Source: Lotus japonicus
Taxonomy: Eukaryota; Streptophyta; Magnoliopsida; Fabales; Fabaceae
Direction of reading: 5' to 3'
Length of the DNA stretch: 64,000 nt
Assembly (NCBI RefSeq): GCF_012489685.1
Contig: NC_080046.1
Location: 20,831,304 to 20,895,303, forward strand
Made by a program: the position numbers and the translations under genes. Shown here piece after piece: positions 32,813 through 43,559 of the stretch. Under the pieces are notes generated by a model. That model saw only the letters and a list, made by a program, of their open reading frames with translations, did no database searches and had not been told where the DNA came from. Position 1 is the first letter of the stretch. Each line of letters begins with the position of its first letter.

Positions 32813-33270
32813 CAAAATGTTTGACCATTACCACTCACAAACTCGAGCTAAGTCCTCACAACATCAAAATCTTCCATTTTAGGAGTCTTGCTCTTAGCCT
32901 CAAGCATCTCACTATGAGCTTGAGTTACTCAATTTCTTAACTTCATAAAATGAGCATTTTTCTTCAAAATTGACACTTGATCCCCGTTTGATTCAACAGT
33001 TTTGGCTATCTCTTCCTGCAACTATTATTTCAAACTTTTTTTCCTTTTCCTTCGCAGCCTCAACTTGAACTTTGGCTTCTTTCTTCACCTGAGTAATTTT
33101 TTCATCATCAATCTAACCCCTTACTTTCTCTATGCATAGAACTTCATCACAAATGAAATTCATAAGACTAAGCTTGTGAGACAAACTTAAGTAGTAGTAA
33201 GCGTCGAGGTCTTCATTAAAAATTTCTAAGGGGAAATTTGTAAGCACAAGAGCAGACTAAGTAAAAAATT
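32600..33270 (-). pseudogene. fragment of a DDT/WHIM-type chromatin protein gene (provisional)
   Basis: On the minus strand from about 33250, one frame reads FPLEIFNEDLDAYYYL, LSLMNFICDEVL, then VRG-stop-ID. This resembles the helical DDT/WHIM region of plant DDT-domain proteins; the stop is TAG where that family usually has Trp. A Lys/Glu coiled coil (AAKEKEKKFE), HSEMLEAKSK, NGQTFWKLRSY and FVYGLD...KYISS follow. Stops and a 1-base insertion (about 33017) break the frame. The part left of 32812 is also the right arm of the hairpin. Residues 33067-33328 are present only beside U1. Family assignment is from memory of the motif pattern and needs a database search. Confidence 0.5.
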
Positions 33271-33328
33271 ACAATAAAATTCACCAATATATAAATACAT
33301 TCCAAAAATTAATCATGGATACATCACC

Positions 33329-33553
33329 TGTAACATCCTGATCTGACGACTGGCCTCACGGTAACAACACGAGTCTTTTCAGCGCACTTTGTCCTTAATC
33401 GCGCGCTTCCCGGGAAAACTTCCCAGGAGGTCACCCATCATAATATTGCTCCAAGGCTAGCACACTTAACCATGGAGTTCTTATGAGTTGGGCTCCCGAA
33501 AAGAAGTTGCAACTTGTTGTTATGGGTAGTACAATCAAATCATATATGCCCTC
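33329..33553 (-). repeat. Cassandra LTR1, first part (5S-like)
   Basis: It starts TGTAACATCCTG, the plus-strand view of the LTR end. About 33414-33494 on the minus strand is similar to the 3' two-thirds of plant 5S rRNA: AGAACTCC, GTTAAGTGTGCT, then GATGGGTGACCTCCTGGGAAG, which contains the pol III C-box. Split at CCCTC (33549-33553) by Sirevirus A2; it resumes at 48602. Confidence 0.85.
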
Positions 33554-33752
33554 TGAAGGTATGAAAAACGGTAGAAAGGGGGGGTTTGAATAACGTTTTC
33601 AAGTTAAAACTTCTACCTTAAAGATTTTAGCAAATCTTTCGAGAACTTAAGTGCTAAAGATAAGAGATAGAAAAGCACACAAGGATTTTTATCCTGGTTC
33701 ACTTGATAAATCCCTCAAGCTAATCCAGTCCACCCGTCAAGGTGATTTCTTC

Positions 33753-36700
33753 TGTAACACCCCGATTTCGGTGGCGTCACTTTAGTAACTAAAATAAACT
33801 TAATGCGGAAAAACGTGAATATTTTTTTTTTTCGATAATAACTAAGACAAGACTGAATTAAATAAAACCCAACAATAACAAAAATCAGAACTAATATACA
33901 ATATATAAACAGCCCCCGCTGTAGTAGCAACCTCGTCACGAGTAAACCTCCAGTGACGGTAATAGAAGAGTAGCGCCCGTAGGCAATATATACAAACCGA
34001 ATGAAAAGGGTGAAGTGCCCGCAACACCATCCCTCAAAACTGAGAATCAGCTTACCCAATGGCCTGAAAATAAGACCTCCTAAGTCCAACCAACTCTCTG
34101 TGATTCCCGTAAGGAAACCACACAAAAAGCTATAGGCGGATCTACCCTGTCCCCTAAGTAACAAATGAAGCAAGACTGTCAGAGCTAAAACTCTACTCCT
34201 ACACTAATCCTAACTCGAGGAGCTCATACCAACACTCAAAACTATGTGCTAGCATGATCGTCGTCTGAATCAGAATCCAGAACGACCAAGTCTACCAACC
34301 CTATCCGTCCTCCCCTCGCAACCGCAGTGCGCTCCGATGCTGGACTCACGGGCTTAGGGCCCGAACCCTGATCATCGATGACCGCAACGGAGGGTGCACT
34401 AGACCCTGCCGAAGGCACTCCCACTGGAATCTCCTCTGAGGGATCCTCCTCCTCTGAAGATGACGGTGGCGGCGGTGCTCCTCCGAATCCTGGTCCGCAG
34501 TGAACGCCCGGTGGCAAGTTGAAGCTGATAGAGCATCGCCTCAACACTCCTGACCTCAAGAGTCCTCCACTGTCCACGTGGTCCTCCATGATGCGCCCCG
34601 AATACGTCGCTCGATGGCTTGCGGGGTCAACCACCCACGACCCGGGGTCGTCCTGATCGATCATCTCATACCTAATCCCCCCCGAAGGGTGGACCATGGT
34701 GAACCAGTCCGCAATATTCATCTGACAAAAGGCGTTGTCCGCCAAAACACACACAGAAGACGCGAGGGTCAACTCTAAAGAACTATGTAGATAATAAACC
34801 CAATAGGTACAATTAATAGATAGCCACTTAGGCTTATAACTAGAGATATCATTCCTAGGGTTGCATGTTCCACAAAATCATAACGACAATAATAACAATT
34901 AGCATGTTCCAAGTAAGTTTATCAAATAGCAACCACACTCATCAACTAAGTCAGTATGCATGTTGCGTGATATGTATGCAGGTTAACCCAGTCAACCAAT
35001 ATGCAATCCGGAACGGATGGACATCATCGAATCAGCCCTTCACCAGCCACGGTGGTGCCATTTCGGCCCGGGATGTCTCTTACTCCCACAGGGTAGTCAG
35101 ATCAGCAGTAAACCCGTAGGTCTGCCATTTCGGTCTGCTACAAGAGACGTCTACAAACGCTCTTTCACGGCATTCCGGGTCTTATGACCATTTTGGAAAC
35201 CGACGAGGTCCAGAGTACGTCCTGTGTTAATACCTCATTAATGTTGCATGTATGCAAAATGATTAGTCAAACAACGTCTCCGTCCTCACTCGACACGTCG
35301 CCACGTGTTCTAGGGAAGTTAAAGTCTCTAAAAGCTTACCCTAAGGTAAAGTCGATTCTGCGACCAAAAGACACACTTCACGACAACACATAGCTGCTCC
35401 AACAGCAGAAGAGTATCACATACTCGGGAACTATCAATTCCCCGGACTTATCCCCAGGATAGCCCCACCACATAGCTGCTCCAACAGCACAACAACCAAC
35501 GCTGCTCCAACTGCACGACATCAAACGCTGCTCCAACAGCACAACAACGACATATACAACACTTGGATCCGACGACACTCCTCGTTTTCCAGAATTAAGA
35601 TTTCACTTCCAATGCCTTCCTTCGAGGTTGTTATCATTACTTAAAGATTTAGAGGTTATTTAAGGTCTTATGAATTTTCTTTATAAAATAGATTCCATTT
35701 TGTCTTATCGCAAGTCTTATACATTTGCAGGATCTACCAATCCCAAGTCGCTTCCAGAGGATGTCTCGATCCACTAAACAAAATCAAGGCCCGAACCTCG
35801 TTCGTCCTATCAAACTTTCTCAAAACTCTCAAAATAAAATCGGCATGACCTGCCCGCTATTCTCACCATTCAGAATCTCAGATTTCCAATGTAAAGCATA
35901 TTTAAATCATCACAATCATCAACATGTCATATATCAATAAATCGCATCATAAACACTTAGCACTTAGCACATAAAGCATGCACCACACATCCTAGATTAC
36001 CCACATAGCACATAGCATGTAAGACAATCTTCAAAAACATTCAGTAGATGAATCATCTACATTGTCAGCCGAAGCCTCAGAAAACATTTTCAATCACACT
36101 CAATCTCAGTGCATAAACAGTAAACAATGTCGAAACATCGACCCTAAGCATTAACTAGAGATTCAGTGAGAAGCCCTCACCTGAAAGTTCTCCAGAATGA
36201 TCAACTAGTGCTTCCTCGCACTCAAAGTGTTGTTCCTCAGGAAATTCCTCAAAAGTTCCTTTAAAACAAAATCACAGAAATACTATTAGAATCTAACGAA
36301 AACTAAGCTATCGATACTTACTAAGGTTACTCGAAGTAATCTATACTCTAAGGTACGATAATCTAGCGCGAAAAGACAAGTTTTCGGAAAAGGAAATTTC
36401 CTCCTCCCCACTCTAATAGGCTCGGCCACTTTACACAATTAGGGGGCTCGATTTTTCTTCGATCAAACTTGGTTCCTATGCTTTCATAAGCCGTAACTAA
36501 GGGTATTCTGAACTCGGAAAAATTATCGGATCAAAAACTGTCGCAGGGGTATTTTGGTCATGATTTTTAACTTAGGATTTTCAAAACTGAAATCCCAAAA
36601 ATAAAATTTTGCAGGGACGTCACCAACGACGTTTATGACAACTAATCCTACTAGCACTAAGCTAAGGCGATAGTTTTCAGCCTAAAAGTTGGAACTTTAC

Positions 36701-37800
36701 TCAAAAACTACATAAATGGGTATTTTAGGTTCAAATTGATTCCGGCGGAATTCCGGCGACATAACGGAAAATCTAATCCGGCAGAAGTGATCTTGGGCAC
36801 ATATAGAAGAGGTTTAGAATCAGAAATGAAAGATTCAGGATAGTTTTGCAAAAACCCATAAACTATCCACTCAGAAAACTCTACAGAAAAGCTATGGAAA
36901 AAGCGATCGGAGGTAAGGATTAGCGACTATACCTCGAAGCCTTGAAGTAGCAACTGATTGATCGACGATCAAGCAAGAAATGAAGAAAATCTCTCCTCCT
37001 CCTCTCCTATGCAAACTCGCGGCCTCCTTGGGTAGAAAATGGTGGAGTTTTGTGATTTCTTCTCACTTGCTTGCTATATATAGAAAATGGTAATTCGCGG
37101 GAAAATGAAAGTTTCGCGAATCTGATTTTTCCGGCATCATTCTCCATGAATTCTAAGATAGGTTTTGGCAAAGGAATTCCTAAGCTAAGAAGATGTCTCC
37201 TTGTATTTTTGGCAACTAATGCAAAGTCGGTGCAAAGTCGGTGTAAAACTATTTTACCCGATAAGTTGCTTTTTGCATCGAATGTCGGAATAGAAAACTT
37301 CCTTCGGAAGAAAGATTGAAATCATCAAGAGAAATGGGTGTACGCGTGTAGAATATTCATTTGAGGCTCTGAATAGATAAAGTCTCCGAAGTCGGGTGAT
37401 TCTAGGGTTTTGAAATACCAGGGTTTCGGTTTCGGCAAACTTCCGATGATTGGAATCGGACGTTCGTAGATCCTAGAGTTTCGCCTCGAAACGATTGTGA
37501 TATATGGAAAAAGAGAAGTTCTAACATTTCTCTGAAGATTTTTGGAATTAACTGCCAGCGTGCCTAAAAGTGAAAATTAGCTATATACTAGGGTTTCTGA
37601 CCTAGGTTTAAGCGTAAAACGTTCGTACTATAACTTTTATCGATCATAATGCAATCCTTGAACTTTTCCTGAACTTTCTCCTTCATAAATATATTTCATT
37701 TAATAAACTTTCGTTCAAGTTTCCCTTCACATTACATCAACCCTAATCGTGAATAAGAAGTTTATTCACTTAGCATGAACTTAAAAACTCGGGCCTTACA
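33753..37800 (-). mobile_element. S-family long solo LTR (copy S2), 4,048 bp
   Basis: Reverse orientation of S1, with ends TGTAACACCCCG and CTCGGGCCTTACA on the plus strand. TCTTC duplications at 33748-33752 and 37801-37805. The empty site is in the other A2 LTR at about 47578-47582. It carries the same ORF, TATA box (about 37074-37083), CACGTG palindrome (about 35291-35309) and one copy of the 82-bp minisatellite unit. It is younger than A2 because it lies in A2's LTR. Confidence 0.85.
34242..34721 (-). CDS. 159-aa ORF carried in S2 LTR, unknown function
   Basis: Homologue of 8149-8628, with the same start (MNIADWF), length and acidic end (DSDSDDDHAST). About ten substitutions, many in the Ser/Pro/Glu-rich middle; no stop or indel. 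The conserved N-terminal half (residues 1-78) has one replacement (Ala to Thr at position 8). Unknown family. Confidence 0.45.
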   Translation of the reverse strand: MNIADWFTMVHPSGGIRYEMIDQDDPGSWVVDPASHRATYSGRIMEDHVDSGGLLRSGVLRRCSISFNLPPGVHCGPGFGGAPPPPSSSEEEDPSEEIPVGVPSAGSSAPSVAVIDDQGSGPKPVSPASERTAVARGGRIGLVDLVVLDSDSDDDHAST

Positions 37801-38816
37801 TCTTCCTTCTTAGAATGAAGGCAATCCACTAATCAGGTAAAGTGTTACAACTGCACTTGAAACCTACAAGTGACTAACAATTACACTGACTTAGCTCACA
37901 CTAAGATTCACTCTCTTAGTCTTCTCTAGGATCCGATCAGCCTTGATCTCCTAAAGGAACTAAACAAACTGTTTATCAAAGAATGTTTACAAGAGATTTG
38001 CTTCTGAAAAGCTAATAGTAAACACAATGAATTTCAGATGAAAGAATGCTTGAAGGTTTTTGAATATAGCTTATGCTTGTGTAAATTCTTCCAACCGCAT
38101 CTTTCAAACTTCAGCCTCAATTTATACTCCAAGGATTAGGGTTTGAACGCTGCATGGAAATGCTACCGTTGGAGGGCAGTTCTGGAAATTCCAGCTTCTG
38201 CTGTGGCTGAGAACGTTAGGTAGGTCGTCAGGATGGTACAGTTGCTTTTGTACTTGGATAGTGATTTGACCTTTAAACCTATGAGACTTCTGATCAGGGG
38301 AATGCTTCATGTTGGAACTTGTGAAGCCGGTTGATCAGAGTCAGAGGGAAAGCACAGATCCTCTGACCGTTGTATCTTCTGATTCAGAACTCAGAGGGAA
38401 GTACATGGTCTTCAGAGTTTCTTGCTTCTGGACATCGGAGTTTCCACTATTCAGCTTCTGGATCTTCAGAGTCTTCTACACCATCAGAACATCTGAACCT
38501 TCAGTGTTTCTTGGTTGTCAGAACTTCTGGATCTTCAGAGCTTCTAGTGACTAAGTCCACATCAGAGCTTGTATAACTTCAGATCTTCTGAAGCATTTCT
38601 ACTGTTCATAGTGAACATAGATGTTGCGAAAGCGTTGCTTGGGTCACTCTTTATGCACAGTGCTTCTGATTTGTGTGAGATTGAGTTGAGGTCAGAGCCT
38701 GTAAATAGCACACTCAGAAAAACATGTCAGAGTACCATAATTGTTCATACTCAAATGTTAACTTGTAATCATCAAAACATAAGAGTTGTACTACACGATC
38801 AAAACTTGATCTTACA

Positions 38817-39572
38817 ATCTCCCCCTTTTTGATGATGACAAAACCAAGATTTTTGATGAACAATTCTTAAACAATAAACTGAATTCACTCAGAGTTTAGG
38901 GATATAAGATAAGACTTATCCTGATGTGAGTAGTTTATCTTGCTCATTCTGAATCCAAGTCACAGCTTGATTCTGAGCATAGCTCCCCCTGAATCTACGA
39001 CTTAATGATAACGTTAGAAGAGTCTAGATTCTGAGCTAAATAAAAATATAAGAGTTCAGAGTGAAGGCACATGACATAGATGAAATAGAATAATCAGAGC
39101 GCATAAGTATTCAGAGTCAACGATAAGTGGTATCAGAGTCAACTATATATCAGAGTCAAATATAATCACTTCAGAAGAAGTGAAATGTATTCCTTGTATT
39201 TGCCCAGTGACACATCTATGGTCATAAAGGTGGAACTCTTAAATTCTCCAAAAGAAAAATAAATCACACTAACACAGCTTACACATCAAAAACTGGGTTT
39301 ACTCCCCCTTTTTGTCATAAGCAAAAAGTACGGGGTGTGAAAAACTTAGCTTGAAGTACAAGGTACTCCCCCTTAGAGAAGGTCTAAGTTTAAGAGAAAA
39401 AAAATGGAGAAAATAAACGATGCATGAATGAGAGTTACGCGAAGTAAAGAATGGAGTTAATGCAAGAGAAGAACGTTTACCACCGGCCACGGGAGTAAAG
39501 AGAACTTCAGTTACCAAGGACTTATCCTCGCGAAACTGCAGGGGCAATAACTTTCAAGAAGCGAATGAAGCT
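38817..39572 (-). other. A2 3' non-coding region with serial polypurine tracts
   Basis: On the minus strand AAAAAGGGGGAGAT abuts the 3' LTR (38817-38830). Further AGGGGGAG-type tracts are near 38986, 39300-39316 and 39366-39375. This is the Sirevirus multi-PPT arrangement. No other gene seen apart from the antisense promoter to its right. Confidence 0.75.
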
Positions 39573-39581
39573 TATATAAAG
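39573..39581 (+). promoter_or_regulatory. TATA box of antisense ORF in A2
   Basis: TATATAAAG, 51 bases before the ATG at 39632, as in A1. The block between TATA and ATG is otherwise only partly conserved. Confidence 0.6.
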
Positions 39582-39631
39582 CGGGTTAGAGGAGGGTAAG
39601 CTTCACACTCAATCAATACCATAAAAAGAAA

Positions 39632-40024
39632 ATGGCATCATACATGGTAGCACTGGAAGAGCTCAGAAGGAAGGCCTTTGAGGAGGACTTGTTCCTTAAT
39701 ATAAGGCATCCAGAGGGTACAAGGACCATATCAGAGCTAACAAGGACACTGCTTGAGGAGGACCTGCGTCCAGAGTTAAAGAATGACTTAGAAGAATTCC
39801 TTGCCTTCGTGGAGGAAGTGCAAGAACTCAGCCAGCTTGAACTGAAGCTGTTGGAAGAAAAAGAAATCATAGAAAAGAAGCTCAAGACTTCAGAAGAAAT
39901 TCTGGAGAGGGATGAGCTAAAAGTCAGTCTCAACAACATCCAGTATTCATTGGATCGTCTGGAGAAGGAGAGGTCAGAGCAGCGCCAAGAGTGCAGAAGA
40001 ATGAGGAGGGATCCTCCATTCTAG
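39632..40024 (+). CDS. antisense-encoded 130-aa protein of Sirevirus A2
   Basis: Intact counterpart of 656-1048. The protein starts MASYMVALEELRRKAFEED and ends RRMRRDPPF. Residues ~40-120 are Glu/Lys/Leu-rich with heptad-like spacing. It keeps the A1 length although other A2 genes (gag, integrase, RT, env-like) are broken, which is notable. Most replacements are conservative (K/R, E/D, I/V). The longest unchanged stretch at protein level is the C-terminal region from about residue 100 to 125. Same TATA and AATAAA arrangement. Function unknown; an RNA- or protein-binding accessory factor is one guess. Confidence 0.7.
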   Translation: MASYMVALEELRRKAFEEDLFLNIRHPEGTRTISELTRTLLEEDLRPELKNDLEEFLAFVEEVQELSQLELKLLEEKEIIEKKLKTSEEILERDELKVSLNNIQYSLDRLEKERSEQRQECRRMRRDPPF

Positions 40025-40075
40025 AATTTTGGGAAAAAGATAAAGAATGTATGATGTAAGCACAAAATGATTATG

Positions 40076-40081
40076 AATAAA
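40076..40081 (+). terminator. poly(A) signal of antisense ORF (A2)
   Basis: AATAAA in the same position relative to the stop codon as at 1100-1105. Confidence 0.5.
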
Positions 40082-40236
40082 AAAGATTTTTGCAAACACA
40101 GAGTGACAATTATATATATATATGCAAAAATAATCACAAACGGACCAAGTAGAATAACTAAAGTAACTTAAAGAAAATAAACAAAAGTTAACAAAATAAA
40201 ACAAAGTTAAGAGAGAAAGGCGAAGAGATCCTAAGA

Positions 40237-43115
40237 CTAGGGTTTATCAGATCGACGCAGAAGTTCCATCATCATTTGCTTCATGTCTATAAGCATAGAC
40301 TCATGAGTATCAAGACGTTGTTCCATGATGTCGAGTCTGGACGAGCTTGACTGTGTTGAGCTGGAAGGAACATTCTGAGCAGCTTGATGAGCTGGAATGG
40401 AAGCAGAAGCAGCAGGAGTAAAAATACTGGTGCAAGTGCTTGGCATCTAAGGGCTTCAGCCTCAGCTGCAAGTCGTTCTGCCTCTAATCTGGCTTGTTCA
40501 GCTTGAGCTGCTGCTTGACGTGCAGCTTCTTCTGCTTGCTCTTGCTTTCGTCTGGCCTCTTCAACAGCTTCTAGGAGCTTATGTCTCTGTTGTTGTTCAT
40601 GAAGAGCCACCCTTCTTGCAAACCTCTGCTTTGCAGCTTCGATCCTCTGATCCCTTTCTGCAGTCAGATGCTGCATCATAATTGGAACCTGAGCTACTAG
40701 CCAAGTGCTCAGACTATTCCACTCCTCAGCCACAGACTCAGCATTCTCACTCTGGTCAGTCTGACCTTGTACGTTGCGTAGCATCAAAGAAGCTTCATGA
40801 TTGAAAACATTGATGCACTCAGAGAGAGAGGTGGGTCTGAGGTAAGTGTAGGGAACGATTGAGAGGTTGGTTTCTGGAGAGGTTGGGTGATTGCTGCTGT
40901 TAGCTTCAGAGGCACCTTGGGGAGAGCCAATGTCAAAGGTTTGGACATGAGGTTCAGAGGCTCCAAGGTGTGGTTCAGAAGTGTCAACCAGAGGATTGGG
41001 TAATCTAACCGAAGAGTGGTTAGACACAGATTGTTCTGGGTCTGGTTGAACTGGCTCTTGTTGGACAGGGTCAGGTTGAGCCTGTTGAGCCAAAGGGTCT
41101 GCCTCATGTAAGGGATTGGCCAAGATAGGTTCATCTGGGTCAACTAGACGTTCAGGTCTAGGGCCAGGATATCTCGTAGGGCTTGGACAAGTGAGATAAT
41201 ACTCTTCTAGGGTAGACACCTTTTCTTTTCTGACCTCCATGAATCTTCGAATGGATTCAGAGTTATTGGAAGGGGAGGAGTCAACAACATTGGTTGGGAA
41301 TGATACGGGTGTATAGGCAGTGGAGGAGTCTGTATCAGTGGTTCTGGTAGCTTTACGTGCTGATGCTCTGGGGACAGAGTGATCAGACGTTCTGGGTTCA
41401 GGTTCTGTTTGGTTGAGAACTGGTTGGTCAGGGATGATGGGTTCAGAGGTTAATGGGTTGTATTGGATGGTAATGGGAGAGGTTGGTTCATCCTGTCTAG
41501 AAGGTTGGTTCTGAAGCATGTTCCAGAGAGGTGCTTCATTTGGAGAAGGTTGGAAGAATGAAGACCTTGGGGAATTGGGTGGAGAGGTGATTTGTGCAGC
41601 TGGTTGGGATTCAGGAATGGGAGTGAGTGGGTTTGAAGATCGTTTGAGCATAGCAGAGATGGGGAGTGCATCAAATGTATTCAAATCATCATCAGAATCA
41701 ACGACAGACTTACTTGAAGATTGCGCTGATGACCTAGTCACTCTGGAAGGAGTTTCAGTCCTTCTGACCACTTGAGCAGCTGGTTCCAACCGGGTAGGCT
41801 TCACCACTATTCTGACTTGCTTCTTCTTCTTTGGTGGGGGGGGGACCATCCTCATTATTACCATCATCACCATCATCTGGCTTGCTGGTTGCATCATGTT
41901 TCCTCTTGGGCTGGTCAGCCTTCTTCTTCCTCTTCAGAGGGACATCAGATTCCTCAGAGGATTCTTCTAAGACCATCTTCCTCTAAACTTTCCTCTTGGG
42001 AGGAGAGTCAAACTCTGGAGCTGGCGGCAGTCTTCTGAAGAATTCATCTACGTCAATCTCAAAGCCTTGTGCCCTTAGATCTTCTACATAGCACCTGATG
42101 GCTTCTGGATTGTCTGCCTGGGTCCACAAAGGGTAGTCGTTCAGAGGCACCCTTCTCTGTCTGATTTCAGAAGATGTATCTTCATGAGCTGGAGCAATTT
42201 TCTTCTGGACCAAACCCATCTTCTTCAGAGAATTGGCAGTGAAGACATCACTGACAATGGTGGTCAGATCCTCTGTGCATCCAGCATTGACCAGATCTTG
42301 CACAAGGTTGCTCTCAATGAAGAGATCTGATAGCAATCTCCCAAAAGGGATATACTTGATGGCGGACTTGATGGAGGCAGTAGTTCTGGACTTCTTGATA
42401 CACTCCTTCAAGTATGAGAACAGGAAGAAGGGGAGGCAGATCTTCTTCTTGTCTTGGATGAAAAACAACATTGCCTTCTGGCAGAAGTTGATGTAGTCTG
42501 GGGAACTGCCCTTCGGCCTCTGATTGATACAGTGCAGCAGAATCTTGTGCCAGATTCTGAGCTTGGGATGAAGATCCACCACCTTGTAATCAGTCTTGCC
42601 CGGTTTGTATGTGGTGTACAGGGCCTTGTTGGTCTCATCCTTTGTTTTGGGTTTCAGCTTCGATTCAGTGAGTTGGAATCGATACCCACGTGCAGTGTCT
42701 GCTCCCAGCAGATTCACGAATGAGTAATTATGATTCTCCTTCCAGCAATGTGGGAGACCACCTGAGTGTCATCGCAGTCAGCGTGTTTCCAGAATTCCTT
42801 GACCAATTTGTCATACACCGGCCCTCGAAGCCTGTTGAAGTAATTTTCCCATCCTTGAACACGGACTTCAGGACGAAGGTCATACCCATTTGCAGCAAGA
42901 TTGTCGAGGTCGAATCTCCATTCTGCCAGTACTTGAAGTTCCTCAGGAGCGTACACGCAGTGAACGGCACAGCCCCGTTCTGCAATCGGAATTATCTGCC
43001 CTTGAACTTGACCTTGATCAGGAGCTTCAGGACCCAATTGGCCTGTAGCTTGACCCACTACCATGTGAGGGAACCTGGTTGCTTCGGCAGCTTCGTTTCT
43101 GGTTTGTCTCACCAT
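40237..43115 (-). pseudogene. envelope-like ORF of Sirevirus A2, broken
   Basis: ATG at 43113-43115 (MVRQTRNEAAEA). Same domain order as in A1: globular N-terminal ~370 residues, Lys-rich segment, Ser/Pro/Gln-rich middle with a repeated PDPVQQEPVQP-type stretch, and an Ala/Glu-rich coiled coil before LLRRSDKP. Breaks: a small deletion with frame change at about 42720, a TAG at about 41983-41985 where A1 has a sense codon, a length change in a G-run at about 41831-41843, and a 1-base loss near 40425. No MITE here, which gives the empty site for 2728-3088. Confidence 0.75.
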
Positions 43116-43559
43116 TGTTGGAGCGGTTGAAGGTTTTGGGGTAGAAGATGAAGTTGGAAGATGAATAGAGAGCGAGAGAGAGATCGTGGGTAAGCGGTTT
43201 TTGAAAATACAGAGGAGAGAGAGTAAAAACCGAAAGTGTAGGAGATCGTGTGTGTATAGTGGGTTTTGACAAATAACCGTTGTTGATTCAAAAAGCAATT
43301 TAAGATCAACGGTTAAAAATTAAAGACATGATAGTAACAGTAAATACACTTATCACACGCATGAGAGAAGCACATCAACACTCATTACGACAGACTGTCA
43401 GCACGGGCACAAGGAACTATGCATCAGAGAAACTGACACACGTTTACTGTCTCAGCTTCAGAGTCAGCACCAATGGGTACATAAACTCTGATTGAGTTAC
43501 CTTCTGGACTAGACATCTTCTGATAAAGAAGTATCATAGTCAGAGGTTCTGATCCATCT
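43116..43559 (-). other. A2 spacer between pol stop and env-like ORF
   Basis: Non-coding and homologous to 4532-4985. Its right edge (about 43575-43600) is the uninserted version of the S1 target. Confidence 0.6.

Larger units (their letters stand above)
26067..33066. repeat. U1: first copy of the 4.9-kb composite unit
   Basis: After removing the 2.1-kb solo LTR and its duplication, the unit is about 4.9 kb and aligns end to end with U2 (52073-56968) and U3 (56969-61922). In order: LTR-tail sequence, CCCCA-rich tract (28853-28945), unassigned AT-rich sequence, SINE (30436), promoter-like segment (30640-30862), GT microsatellite (31121), inverted repeat (31486-32812) and gene fragment on the minus strand. 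Unlike U2 and U3, its right end continues into unique sequence (33067-33328) that extends the gene fragment. Its 84-codon and similar small ORFs are not convincing proteins. Confidence 0.85.
33554..38816 (-). repeat. 3' LTR of A2, interrupted by S2
   Basis: 33554-33752 plus 37806-38816 give about 1,210 bp, matching 47383-48596. It is interrupted by S2 and its TCTTC duplication. Confidence 0.93.

Noticed and set aside
33414..33494. 5S rRNA gene
   Set aside because: Only the 3' part is 5S-like, the 5' third is not recognisable, and it lies in a Cassandra LTR with a primer site next to it. Not a functional 5S gene.
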